Translations under genes and position numbers: made by a program
In this document: positions 47,259 to 62,000 of the stretch, piece by piece
How the letters are laid out: each line of letters begins with the position of its first letter
Numbering within the stretch: the first letter of the stretch is position 1
Notes under the pieces: generated by a model
What the model was told of the DNA's origin: nothing
The model's input: the letters and a program-made list of their open reading frames with translations, nothing else
Databases searched by the model: none
Assembly (NCBI GenBank): GCA_943737045.1
Contig: CALSFV010000122.1
Coordinates: forward strand, 62,001-126,000
Source of the DNA: Parapristionchus giblindavisi
Lineage: Eukaryota > Nematoda > Chromadorea > Rhabditida > Diplogasteridae
Reading direction: 5' to 3'
DNA length: 64,000 nucleotides

Positions 47259-50200
47259 TCATATAAACCACGCCCACTTTGATCTTTGATCTTATCCTCG
47301 TTGTCATGACCATGACATTGATAGCTATAGACTCGGCCACTTTCCTTATTGAATACGGTTTGACATCATTTAAGCCAAACAACCAAACATTTAGACTTTC
47401 CATTCTCAGTTACTGTCATTCTATTGTATGTAAATCGATCAAATAAGATTATGATGCCTGATATCTTGGTCTCGACTAGAAGAGTACGGTAGCGTGGAAG
47501 GGGTTACGTTAGGAGTGTGAGAGGATATGGCATTGTATATAATTATCTCATTCGAATTAAGAAAGAAAGATGATTGAAGGAATAAGAAGAAGATAGTGAT
47601 AAAAAAAGAATGGAAGAGAAGCTTAATGGAACAAAGGGGAAGAGTGAGAGGAGGTTGCCACTTTCTCCCTCTCCCTCTGTCCCTCTCCCTCTGTCCCTCT
47701 CTCCCTCTCCCTCTGCCCCTCTCTAACCCCTTACCCTGCCTAAAGGTTCTATCAAGTTCACTGTTGAATTTGACTGACCATTCTCATCCATTGTTATACC
47801 AAATAATCTTCTCTATTTCATCTCATTCATATATATTATATTCTTCCTCTTTTCTGATTCATCACGAATTATTGATTGATTGAACACTCAGATACAGTAT
47901 CGAGTACAGTTCTGGTCATTAGTCTCTCTTTCAGTCTCTGTACTCTCTCCATTCACTGTTATCTCTCATCCTCTTCTTCTTCTTCTTCTTTTCTTGTTCT
48001 AAATGAAACGATATGTCACTGAGAAGCTTGAGAGCGAAAGTTATCAAGCGATAATGATGAAGAGAGGGAGAGGGAGAGATCATAGAGGGAGGGGTGTTGT
48101 TGTTCACAGAAATGGATATTGTTCAAAGTATTACTGCTTATATCTCTTGCAAAGATATTCTTGATATCTCTCTTATCTTAATCTCTTTACTACTTACAAG
48201 GACAAATCCATTGCCTCTCTCATTAATCAATCTCAATTTCGACATACCGTAATCCTCCAGTTCCACTCAAGAATGTGCCCTTTGATCGAAACAGATTAAG
48301 CCTCAAAATGGTCATTTCATACACTTTAATCGTATTGAGAATGGAGATGTTAAAACATTGACTTCATCTTAGAAAGATATTATCAAACTTATTTTGTGAT
48401 GTTGAAAAGAAAAGAAAAATATTAAAGTTTCTCTGTTTTTTGTGACTTTTCGATCAGATTTTTCAATATTCGAACACATTTCAAACTGTTCCTCATCGTT
48501 TCCCCTCCTTTTTACATTCTTCATTAATCGGTTAGAGTGTCCTCCATGTACCTCTTTCTCCCTCTCTGTCTATCACTCCCCCTGTCCCTCCCTCTCCTTC
48601 TCCCTCTCTTCTCCCTCTCTCCCTCTCCCTTTTCCTCCTTCTCCCTCTCCTTTTACCTCCCTCTCCCTTTTCCTCCTTCTCCCTCTCATTTTACCTCCCT
48701 CTCCCTTTTCCTCATTCTATCAATTGACCCTTCTCATCTGCCATCATATCATTCTCATTCTCGTTCTAATCCTCAATCTGGTTAATTCTTCTCACTTTCA
48801 CTACAAGAGGTCATGTATCTATTGTTAGATCAAGCATCAATCTTCATTTAATAGCTCATTCTCATTTATTTCAATTTATCTTATTTTTAGTGCGCACCTT
48901 CATAATATTTTCTCTGTTTTATGTTGCACAACTGTCATTCACTAATCAAAACTCTTTCAAGGGTCTTTGAAAAATGGTTTTAAATGATGTTGCGATTCAG
49001 AAGAGAAAGAGAGTCAGGAGAGCATACTGTATTGTTCTCCAATGAATAATCTTTCTATGAGAGAGTGAATGAAATGAAGAGATCGTCGAGTAAGGTTGCG
49101 ATCACTTTACCCAATAGTATGAGAAACTAGACATTGTGTCGTCTATTCAATCTATTTCTTCAATCTCTCATTATCATCTCAAGGTCTTCATATGGAAATC
49201 ATTCATTCTTTTCATCCTTGAACATCGAATACTTATGACTAATCATCTATTTTCTCCTAGTCTCTTTACCCTCAGATCAGTAACAATGTTCATTCACTTG
49301 GTGCATACTGTACTATGAAAAATCCCCCTCTATGTTAGCATTTGAGGGAGGATTTTGGGCTTTGTAATTTGGGTAAAACGTAGGTCGCCATTCAAATCAA
49401 TCTATCGCTGGTTTTTTTGTGCTTCCCGGCTTCAGTACGAAAATATTCATGGAAATTCACTTAAAGATCCATGTTGGGTAGCGTCGAATAAACATTTATG
49501 TTACATTTCATTGTAGTACCTTTTTTCTGTTATTTCATAATTATCCATAGACTCCTGCTACAGTAATCTCTCTCCATTTGATCAGGTACTTACTACAGTA
49601 TTCCTTGTAACTCTCAATCTCTCCTTGTCTTCCTCTATAATCAAATCTTTTCTTCTATCTATATTATACTACAATTACATTAGTGTCCATAATAGGCCGT
49701 TTCATTCTCCACTTATATCTTTCTCCTTTTTTCATGCCACACCATCCCCTGGTCACCGGTATATCCTCAAATGTCTCCCTCTCCTTCTCCCATTTCTCTC
49801 CCTCTCCTTATTCTTACGTAACACGATAATGTCCACCTTTTTTGCAATGGTCTCTCCCTCTTCCTCTCTAATCTGCCATTCATCCCTTCTCTCTTCTTCT
49901 CTTCTGATCTCTTTCTACTTCCATTCCAGCTTTCATAGTTAAATAGTGAGGTACGAGGGATATAGATAAGGAGAAGGACAATAAAATAGTTATAGAGTAC
50001 AATGCATTTATTCTCACTTCCGTAACGATCCCTCTCCCTCTCCCTCTACCTCTCTCCCTCTGCCTTTTCTCTCCCTCTCCATCTCTCATTTGCCATTTTC
50101 TATTCCATTTGATCTTATCCTTTATCTTCCTTTTATTGTTGATAAACTATTGTCTCCCTCATTTACGATGAAATAGTGTGTGATGTGGAGAGACGTTCAA

Positions 50201-53091
50201 CTAGAAACTGTTGAATGTTGGTATGCTTTTAACTTAGACAAATGGTAAAGTACACGAGTGTCACCAATGGAGTAAACAATGTAAGAGTTTATATGAAGTA
50301 CACTGAATACTTGTTAATGTCCATTCCTCTCTATGCTTAATCTATCTCTTATTCCTTATTTGAAACACTCGTTCATCATTGCCGTTTAGTCCAAATCTCA
50401 CTTTCATTCATCCTCTCTCCCTCTCCTTTTCTCTCCCTCTACCTCTCTCTCTCCCTCTCCCCCTCTCTCTCTCCCTCTCCTTCTTAGCCGCATTAGAACT
50501 GTACTTGATATCTACTTACAGTATGGCAATTCGACATGATTCATTCTAGTTTACACCTTTTCTTCTTTTCTCTATAATGAACGTTCGAAATTATTTTTCC
50601 CCGATTGAGCGAGAAAGCACTTTCGGCTTAAACTGCGATGTTTTCTGTTATTACAATGTTGTTCATTAGCACGGTGTATTTAACACTTTGTCTATTCCCT
50701 TGAAAGTGAGAGAGTGAGAGATAAAAAGAACCACCAACAATATCGTCTGTCTATTTGATAAGTGTAGTGAATGGTGTAGAATAAAAGGGTTTACTTGAAG
50801 TGAAACAGATTAAAATGAACTGAAAAGGTATGAGGAAGATGAAAGGGACGATAAGAATGGAAGAGTTCAAGAGTTCTTTCTTCGCTGTGATTGGTAAAAA
50901 TCAGTAGACACATTACAATGTAACCATAATTTTGTTATCATTTCATAAAGTCTAGTCATTTAGTTATTCATTTACCACTTTTAAGATCAGTAGATCGTTA
51001 TTCTTATCTAATTTTGTTAATAATAAGATATACATCTCGGTTGAGTCTTCAACACATGCTGCTTTAAGCATTGCTTTTCTTATTAATAGAAATTTTGCTT
51101 CATTCTCTTTAGTCAAAACGTTTTATCCAGGAAACTCATGATTATGACCTCATGATTTGGGAATTACAAATATTCATGATCCGTTCAAATAAATGCACCA
51201 CGCGCTCAACTCTTGATAATAACTTGACCGAGCTTTACTAGAATATTTGTGTGATGCAACATGTTAATCTCGATGATGTTTGATTGGAGACGGAGATATA
51301 TGGAGATAGACGACATATTTGGTCACAGATAAGATAGATTAATGAATGAATCTTTGTGTGAATGCCCTTGATCATTTTCTTCTTCTTTCTTACAAAGTAC
51401 CACACCCATTACTAGATAAGCAGACGATCTGATACAGTAATCAAAACCTAATCTCTTTAGGAAAATCCCCCTATTCAAAATTCCTACCTAGCGAAGACTA
51501 TCAGTTTTCGCCTCCGATTCTTTTGTCGTCTATGACAGTCGAGCAAGAAACAGAAACCTGTACTATATGTAAATGTTGAATTAACACTCTCATTTCAACA
51601 ATTTATTCTGATCCTATCATTTTTTTTCATTTTTACTAACTCTAAATTTTTCTCTAACGGTACGAGGAGGTGTGAAGCGATGTGATATCACGGAGCGTTA
51701 CTTGAAAAGTTGAGATCAGTGAATGAATCTTGTAAACGTAAGATGAAATGATCTAGAATATATTCATAGTGCTTCACGTGTTCGTGTATTTGAACTTGTA
51801 TTCACTCAATAGAAGTTAATCGATATTGGTCAAGCTTGACTACTCGGGCACTAACACCTCAAATGACCTTCTTCTCTTGTCATCTACACACATTACACAT
51901 GTTCATTGTCGTTCCTTGATTGCATTGTCTACCTCAATCTTAATTCATTAGTTCTATTGATATATGATCTCTAATGATAATTTATCTCTTATCTCGTGAC
52001 ATCTCCTAATCTCGTCTCACTACAAACGCTTTTTGACGTACTTTAAGAGAAGAATGAACTGAAAAAGAGAAAAGTAACTACATTCTAATAGTGAATAAGA
52101 CGTTTATCGTACTCTCACAATTAGAATAAGAACTATTTGATGTTTCATCGACTGGAACGTATTTTATAGACAGATAGGGAAATAATAGTTTCAAACTTAA
52201 CAGGAACACCTTTCTTCAGAAGGTTCTGAATGTTTGGGTTAACGTGAACGATAATTCATTGCTCGTTTTTTCCAAGTTATTCTTCTCTCCTCCCACTAAA
52301 CAATATCGAGTCACAGTGCATATTGTGTCTTCTTCTTTCAATCAGAGCTACGTTATAAAAACAAAGCCCAAAAATCTCCTCGATCCGAAAAATGCATATG
52401 TGTATCTAATTAACCAAGATCGACGAAATAATACACGAGGAATATGTATAGAGACTGATTGTGTTAATGAATTCTTCCTTTAGATTACTTTTCTACGTGC
52501 GTTGATCTTCCTCTGTAATGCTTTGATCACGTTATCACTTTATCTGGAACCGACCATTACGTTTTACGTGTCAATTCTGTAACATTTACTCCATATCCGC
52601 TTCAAGATAGCTTTCTCCCTTCATATATCTCTCTCTACTTCTCTCCCCCTCTCCTTCTCTCCGACCTTGTCCTTCCATTCCCCTCATTCCCCTCTGATTG
52701 GCAGGTAGCACAAACTGATCACTCAAACAATTTCGATACAATATAGTAGAGTATGTAGATAGTATTAAGAGCTCGCTCTTATCTAGATATCTTCTTTGAA
52801 TGAATTAATTAGCACTGGCGCTAGGCCGCTGGTGACTTCGTTGAATAACGGAATTTACCTTTACCTTTATCTCTGTCATGCGTAAATATGATTATCTCCC
52901 TTTTGAAACCAGTGATATTTAGGACAACGAAACACTCAAGTATTGTAGGATATTCTTTATTCGTCATTTCTGTTCATTTTCTCATTGATACTGATAGTCA
53001 CATTTTAAGGCATAATCTTTACAAAGATGTGTAGAAACAAAATTCAGAGTATGGCACGGTAGAAAGTGGGCGGAGTCTCAATCAATCAATA
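47259..53091. other. 5.8-kb gene-poor, pyrimidine-rich region upstream of the ADAMTS gene
   Basis: I find no credible gene. Plus-strand C/T tracts with CTCCCT units occur at about 47660-47735, 48540-48715, 49770-49810, 50025-50090 and 50415-50490. The open frames over them are low-complexity. A 79-codon frame at 52244-52483 has more normal composition but begins with GTG and has no plausible splice partners. The region may hold long-range regulatory sequence for the ADAMTS gene. Confidence 0.55.
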
Positions 53092-56000
53092 ATGGGTGCA
53101 TTGCAATGGATTCTGTTGCTGGGAGCTGCTTGTCAGGTAGGAAATCGATTGATTGACTATTGATCGATTATTGATTAATTCATTATCAGTCTTTCGGCCT
53201 CCATCGCTCCATGAGCCCCAAAGAACGCCATCATATATTCGGTCATGAAGAAATCGATAAAGGTTGATAATCAATCAATAATCATGATGAATTATGGTGT
53301 GATTACAGTACCCGAGTATTGGTTGGATAAACCTCGGAAATTAACACACAACACTAATGATTTATTCTATAATATAACTTATCGTGGAAGGGATGAGGTT
53401 TTCAGGTTACGGCCTCACAAGAAATTGTTTGGAGATGGTGAGAGCAAAGATCAAAGATCGAAAGATCAAAGATCAATATTTCAGAATTCCATATGATAAC
53501 GAGAGATGCAAATGCTTCTTCATTGTCATTCTCATTGTCAGATCAAGAATGTACATATCAAGGAGAATCAATCGATAATCCGAATACAAAGATAGCTTTA
53601 GTTGGATGTGGAGATAGAATGGTACGAATTATTCCAATGATTCCAATTCTTTATTGATATTGTAACGTCCACGATGGAACTTGTATCCAAATGGAACATT
53701 TAGACCATTAATGAAATTATTCGAAAATCTTGTGATAGAAGTTCTCTGGTATTTTTTCTACTATTAACGCGGATCCTGTGAATACATCAGAATAGAAACC
53801 TTTGTTATTTTCTCCGAAAGTTTTTCATGATTTTCCTCTAATTCATTGTATTTTAGCATGGAATGATTCTATATGGAGAAGACTCTCATTATCTCATTCA
53901 ACCTCATTCAAAGACAAATCAACATATCATCCATAAAAGATCAATCGATCATATGCTTGAAAAGCACTCCTGTTTATTCGGTACAGTAACCATCATCGCT
54001 TACCGTAATCTAGCATTACCGTAACCTTATCAGATCCGAAAGATGATCCGTATCCGGAAGATAGATTCACACATAATCTCTTCGGGGGACACTCATCACG
54101 ATTGGCCGTAACGAAGTTAGTTCTTTGACCGATTGAACTATCGTAGTCTCCCGCTTTAACTGTCTAACCATTCTCGATTAATTAATCCTCTAACCTACCG
54201 TAACCAACATAGGCACCAATCGCTCCGACGATCTCCTGCCAAACTTCCCATAAAGAAGTCTGTTAAGTGTCTAATGCTTTTGGGTTGTTCTGGGAATTAA
54301 AGTAACGGTAGATTGTAATTATCGATTGATTTAGAGATGATGATCTAACTATCGAATTGGCTGTGTTTGCTGATGATGCAATGTGGAGACATTTTGTGGA
54401 ATTATACGGAAATAGAGCTGATGCTGAAATGCATCGATTCATTCTGGCTGCTGTCAATAATGTGAAACTTTTAAAAATTATAAATAACATAGTCATTATT
54501 TTTCATTATTTGTTATTTATATTAAAACAAAAAAATTGTATAATGTAAAACAAAACTAGAACCATCCACAAGCTCAGATACTGTTTCTCATTTTTCGAAA
54601 TTTACTGTTGTAGATCGATATTCTATATGGGCAAAGAGCTATCAATCCTACTATAATGATCAGAATCGTACGATATGAAGTGATTAAGACTCCACCGGTT
54701 AGTCAAGGTCGAAGATCAAAGATCAAAGATCAATTTGATTCATTCCAGGCCAGTCTAACCAAACAACAACATCATTACGGTGATGTAGATAAGCTTCTCG
54801 ATTCATTTTGTGATTATCAAGCACATCTTAATCCTAAGGTACGATAAGAGATCAAAGATTGAAGATTTCGAATAACCTTTAAGGGTGATGAAAATCCGAA
54901 GCATTGGGATCACGCTCTTCTATTCTCAGGGTAAGATTGATCTTTGATCTTTAGGGGGAGATTAATTGGTTGATTACGTAGCAATTTGAATGTGATCAAT
55001 TGAAAGTAAAAAGCGAGAGAACTCGATTACTTCTAATGAACTATTTTGTTCCAGTCCAAGAAAAAGAAGTAGAAAGTTGAGAGGAGATTAAGATGAGGTA
55101 AAGAATGAGAAAGAGTACGTGGTAATGATATAGTTCATGATCATAATCAACACAACTTTAACCTTCGGTCTCTCAATTTCACTCACTATTTCTTTGCTCT
55201 CTGTCTGCTGTCTCCCAATTTCACTCGCTATTTCTCTGTTCTCTGTTTACTGTCTCTCAATTTCGCACACTCTTTCTCTGTTTTCTGTCTATGAGAGGAT
55301 AGAGAGACATTAGACGGTTTGGTTTCTATTGAACTGATAAACGAATGACATAATCAACCAGAATACTCATACACTCTCATACAAGGCTTGTGAACTAATA
55401 GAATGAAACGCTATTAGAGGAAACTATGATGTGTTTGGAAAATCAATAACACATAAATTATCGATATATTTCAGATATGATTTGTATCGAGATGGATTGA
55501 AGACAGTGGCAGGATATGCACCAGTGAAGGGAATGTGTAGTGAGAGTCGATCATGCACTATCAATGAAGGATTGGACTTTGGATCTGTATTTGTTGTTAC
55601 TCATGAAATGGGACACAGGTGAGTATTATTGATTAATGTTTAAATTAGATGCCTTGGCCCAATTTTGGAACTTTCCGTTTAGGAACTCTTTAAAAATTTT
55701 GTTGTAGCACTAAAAATGCAAAGTTAACGGAAGGTATGGGAAAATAATGGGAAAAAATTGCTAAATGTTGTTTCGGACTCGTAAATTAGACGATGCCGAA
55801 ACATGATCTAGCATTTTTTCATCACATTATGTATAATACATATTTTAACTGTTTGTCTCATGCGAATCTCTTGTAAATATTCGGAAACTATTGAACTTTT
55901 GATTGAAATGAAATATGTTTCATGGACTCTTTGTGCACTTCGTCAATGAATTATTATCGATAGATTCCACTTATTGTTCCACTAAAAATAATAAATAAAT

Positions 56001-59000
56001 AAAAATAAAGAATAAATCTATTTAAAGATCCTTTTCAGTCTTGGAATGTATCATGATGGAGACAATGAATGTGATCTTCGTTGTTGTATTATGTCTCCAT
56101 CTGTGGGAACTGGAAAGACTCAATGGAGTACTTGTTCTGTCAAAGAATTCTCTGTCTTTGTTGGGGTAAACACTTATTTTATTATTATTTTTGACCAATT
56201 TTTATTTTGTCCAATGTGTATTTGATTTAAACACGTTTTATCAAGAGGTCAATAGGGAATCTCCCCCGAAGGGGTTCGGGGTTGTGGAGAATAATTGAGA
56301 GCACTGACGTGAATGGCATCCCGGCTGGTGGTCCGAGCGTTGCATTGAAGTATGATTGTTTTGCGGGATGGGCGACTCTTGATGTTCCTGTGACCCGATT
56401 AAACCGCGCAAATCAGCTTACTTTTATGTGTATTAGTTATCTACATATCTAGAGACATTCAAGAAGCGAAGAAAAAAGAAATCAAGATAATAAAATAAAT
56501 GGGTAATTTCAGAAATTGGGTCAAGTAGCCCGTCCTCCAAATTGTCTACGTGATCTTCCCATTCCTGGAACAGCCGATAGAGCAATATTTAAAGTATTTA
56601 CTTTTTTTATTTATATTTTACATTAATGAACCTAATAAGAGATTTGTTTCATTCAAAAATTTTCTTATGAGAACACACAGTTGATGGCACACATTGTATA
56701 TTTACGAGAATCAATGATAATATAGGATCGTGAATCACCGGGACAACAATTCACACTTGGTGAACAATGTGCTGTGTTCCATGGTGAATGTTGGAAACAC
56801 GAATTGAGAGATGGTCAGTCACTCGAGGTGAGATAGTATGTTTGCACATGTCCTCTTGTCGCTTCCTTGGCGCAGTCGGCAGCGCGTCAGTCTCATAATC
56901 TGAAGGTCGTGAGTTCGAGCCTCACAGGGAGCAAGTGTTTTTGCGTTTTTTACTTTTCATTCTAAAGTAAGTATCGATAGAATCTTATTGGTTTTGTCGA
57001 TGATAAGAAAGTTGCGCACTTGTTTGTGTCCATATTTTCTGTACATGATTACCTTTTGTATTTTAATAGCGATTGAATTAATTTTGCTGTTTATTCATAG
57101 TACTATGGGCGTAAACAGAAAATCCAAAAAAAAACACAATTTTTTACTTCTCTGAACTTGAAAATTTAGATTCTAAAAAGTAAATAAATCAATTATATTA
57201 TTACATATAGGAAGTATGTGAGATGGTATGGTGTGGAAATGGAGAAGGAATCATTCGAACGGCACATCCAGCACTTGAAGGAACCAATTGTGGTCCTAAT
57301 TTGGTACGAATTTATTTATCTTTATTTATTCTTCGACTTATCATATATCATAATATAATAATAATATATATTTAAGTGGTGTCGTAATGGTCAATGTGTT
57401 CCCGCTACTCGATTACTTCCACAGATAGATGGGCAATGGGGAACATGGAATGAATCACCCAATAGTTGTAGGTTCGTATCCTACCTCTTTCATAATTGAT
57501 CTATGATCTTTGATCTTTGATCTTTCAAGAGCTAAGTGTTCGGAATGCGAGATTTACGGTCAACTCCAATTGAGAAGAAGTACACGATTATGTAATCGAC
57601 CAGCGTTAGTTCGATCTTTATTTCATATTTTTATTGTTTTGTTTTCAACGTAAGCTTAAAATCATCGAAACAAAAGGAAAATGCGAAAAATATGTGTAAA
57701 AGAGAAGTGTTTGTTTCTTCTTTTCCCATCGCAGCTTTTAAATTAATATTCTCTCCTGAATTAATATTTTATTTAAAAAATTATTGATCGATATATATTT
57801 TAGTTCAAACAATGGAGGACGTGAATGTATTGGTGATGATGCAAGAGGAATTGTATGTGATCCAAGGGTATGTATATATCATATTGTTACATCTCTAAGA
57901 AAAAAGACTTAGGCTTTGAAAGAATAGAGACACCGAGAAAAAAGTGTAATCCACGAGTCATTAGACCTGTAAAGTGTTATATTTAACACTTTTTGAGCAC
58001 AAAAAACGTTCACAAGTCTTATGCTCCGGGGATAACACTTTTTTCTCTGCATGGACACATACGTCAGAGGAGTATAGAGATTATATCAGTGAATGTTGTT
58101 CATTTGAATATTCTCTTTCTGTTGTAGATAGAGTTTGACAACAGCGAACAATTTCAAATAAATATGCCACAAAAATTAAAATTTCTGATTGAAATATTTC
58201 ATTAAACATTATTCAGCCATGTGGCGGATCAAAGATCGATGAATATGCTACATCAACATGTACAAAACTAAAGAATGATCCTGATAATCCAAATCCTCAA
58301 TTGAGTGGAATGGGACTACAATTCGAACAGGTTTATCCTTTTTCATATGCAAATATATCCTGAATCTTGTATACCTCAAGTTTGTCTGACAATGAGATAT
58401 CGATAGACCGAAGTTTGAAATTTTCAATTTTCTCATGAATTATTTTAGAAAGACAAGAGATGAAGACATTAATATTACAGGCTCCGTGTAAGATTTGGTG
58501 TCAACTCGAACTATCAAATAATATTCGAACTGTGTCCAATTTCCCTGATGGAACGCCCTGTGGAGATGGAAACTACTGTATCAAGGGAGAATGTAGGGTA
58601 AGTATTATTGTAGAGAGTTATCGATTAGATTACTGTATCTAAATCAATCAATAATCATTCAGCCTCTTCTTTGTAATGGAAATGCAGTGGCAGAGACAGA
58701 AGCAGATTGTCCATATGGTACTCGATATCGTGTTCCATCTACTGTTGCAACTATTCCTACCACGACTACGGTAATTCATTATCGATTTTCGATGATTATA
58801 TTGATTTTCTAGACCACAACTCCTCCTCCCAGACCCTCCACAACAGCACAGATGCCTCAAGAACGAAGGTTCGATTATCGATTTCTAAAGTTGATCTTTG
58901 ATCTTTATTCAGAATCTCCAATCTACAACGTCTTTCACATCCGGATGGATCGAATATTCCAGCAAGACGAATTCAATTTACAACAAGAACACCTCAAAAT

Positions 59001-62000
59001 ATTCGAACAAGAAATGGGAATCAATCAATCAGAGATGGAGCGACTATCAAGTTGTTCAAACCAACTACTGAGAGACCTGGTTTGTAAATAACTAAACTTG
59101 ACACTTTGAGTAACTTGACTTGATAGAATGCGAGATCTTTGACATAAACAGTGAACGCTACTTAAGCATTTTCGTTGGAGTCTTTAAAATTTCCCATTCA
59201 TAATATACTATGATCAGGTCGTTCTCCAATGTGGTCATTATGGTCTGAATGGAGTGAATGTCTCACTGTAGGATGTGGTGAAAGAGGAATTAAAGTCAGT
59301 CTATTCTATTATTATTTTAATATTGACTTGTCATACTTTTCATTCGTTATTTGTAGAGACAACAGAGGATTTGTAATTTGTAATTTTTTTATTTTTTTGT
59401 ATGAAAATATTTTTTTTAAATAAAAATATTTGTAGGTTCGTATTCGTCGTTGTGTGGGTGATACAAATGAATATATTCGTGATGATTCATGTCGTGGTCA
59501 CAATCGAGAAACTGCTCATTGCACCGGACAACCGTGCAATAATCGTATACATACATTATTATTCATTTATTAAATTTACAAAATTCAACACAACCTCAAT
59601 TATTTCCGCCCCGGATTCTCTAGTTTTAGTTAAAATATTTTGAGTTAAAAGAGGATTTCTTCTTGATGATGCAAAGATTTGATCAGTTAAACATAATTTG
59701 CCGTATTCATTATGAGTGTACGAAACACGAATGTCACTTCTTGTGCTTCTGTATACATACTTCACCTTGAATAATTTCTTATTCTTCACATTTTAATTGC
59801 AAATATTCGTTATTGCTTGTTAAGATTTCTTATCATTATTATTCATTACAGTATCAACTCGTCGTATGCCTCGTGAGATGCCCGTGACTCCGCCCACAGA
59901 TAAGGATACTGTAGTAACAACAACACCAATCACGAAGACTTCCACTGATACTACTGTACAACAGACTACCGTAACCGTTACACAATCACACAATAAAGTA
60001 CAAACGATTACACCGACGATTACTACTCCCACCACCACACAGACACCTACTACGGTAATAATTTTTTGCCAATTAGAGTGGACTTTTGGTTTTTTTTAAA
60101 TAACATAACTATTGTTCGGTTTCTTTTGCGTTGTTGGAAATATCTAGAATGTTTAAAGCCTTATATTATATATGAGTGATTATTTTTTCAGACAACAATA
60201 GAGGAGACATTGGTAATCGAGGTGCAAGATGATGTTCAAGAGGTTATATTCTAATTATTTTTGAAAATTAAATATAATAATTAATATCTAAGCTCTCGAT
60301 GACGTCGTCTGTTCCTCCTTCAGCGACGACTTCTACTACAATCAATCCAAGATTAGCTCCTCTTCTTCCTAAATCAGCTATAAAGACAACGACTTCTACC
60401 ACAACGACAACGACGACTGAGGAGGGATATGAAGACTATAGAGAAGATGATGAATCATTACAGAAAGAAGCTAGTATATCTACACCTGAAAAGGATGAAA
60501 AACCATCCAGAGCCTTCGCTCCTATTGTCAAGGTAAGAATCGTTTGTCTCCCTATCAATTCTGGAATATAATATGAGACACGAGAAACTGAAATATTCAA
60601 TATAATTGTAGTTTCCAGTCATATCTAACCTAGAACAACTTCTGTTGATCATCGTTTCATTTCATTTATATATTCTCTCATATTCAGATCGATGCTGATT
60701 CCTCAACTTCTGATGACGTCATCGATGTTCCTGAACCAACGACGAAGAAGATGACGTCATCAGGAGGATTTGAGAGAATCGGTGATGATGACGTCATCGA
60801 TGTACCTGAACCTCGAACTAATAGAGGAGGAAGAAAAGTGAATGAATATAATGAAAGAGGAAGGAAAGACGATGCATCTAACTCTGATTATGTACGTTTC
60901 ATTTAATCTATAGATATCACGTTTTCAATACCATATAGTATCTTGTTTATCGGTACATTAGAGACAAAGTTACACACATAATTATTATTTTTGAAATGTA
61001 TCCAATTTTCAGAGAGTCCGTAATGTTCCGATCCGTCAATTCGTTCCGGATCCACTTAATCCTACCGTACTCCGTGAAAGAAACGTCGCCATCACTCAAC
61101 TTCTACCATTTGCCGGTTCTCTGGAGTCACTTCCCGGTCCTAATCAACCATCGAATCCGGATCCATTGAACTTTCAAAGTGGAATAAATCACTTGAAATC
61201 GTTGCTCGAACCTTTGTTCCCTAATCGTAAGTGGCCATCATTTATAAATATCAAGTTCAAAGATCAAAGATCAATTTCAGTCGATCTACCAACCTTGCCA
61301 CCTAATCTTCCTCATCTACCACATGCTCATACTCCACATCCTCATCTTCTTCAATCTGGTCCTTCTCCTTTTATCTCTTCAACTCCTTCACAGGGACTTC
61401 TTCCTATTCGTAATCCTCGACCAATCTCTCCATCTCAATCTAATCGATCAATCAATCCAATCAATATTCCTCTTCCACCTAATCGATCGATATATTCAAC
61501 CCAAGGAGGAATCATTGATGCGAATAGAATCAAAGTGTACCCAGGACCACGTAAGTGTATCCTATTATTAGCACTTTCAAAATTTTCGTTGAAAAATACG
61601 TTTCTTAATTATCTATATGTCAATTGAAAAGGGAAAATTTCCTAATTATTTTCTTAAATAAAACAAAACATTTTCAGCCCCTTCAGATGAGGAAATCATA
61701 GCTCGTAGTCTCGCAGCTGCTTCATTATTAGATAAGAAACCAGAGATTGAACGACCTCCTCATTCACCTTTTGATGGTATCGAACAACCTATAAGGTATT
61801 TATACACTTGATGGATAGTTAATCTTTGATCTTTGATCCTTTCAGACCCGTTTCTCCCATTAACCAAACAGTAACACAAACTACAAAGTGAGCTCATTTT
61901 TTCTAACATGTTCTATGAGAGAACCGACCTCCCCTCTAGAGGCGTCCACTAGGGTCCGAATTCAATTTTCTGGGGATGAGTTATTTGTAGTAAATAGAGT

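Noticed and set aside
52244..52483. A 79-codon plus-strand frame with fairly normal amino-acid composition
   Set aside because: It starts at GTG, has no upstream ATG or acceptor that joins in frame, and matches no family I know. Could be an orphan exon but cannot be supported.
48270..55400. Possible piRNA-type upstream motifs (CTGTTTC words) in the gene desert
   Set aside because: Only a few scattered and inexact matches, not a cluster with the spacing seen in nematode type I piRNA loci.
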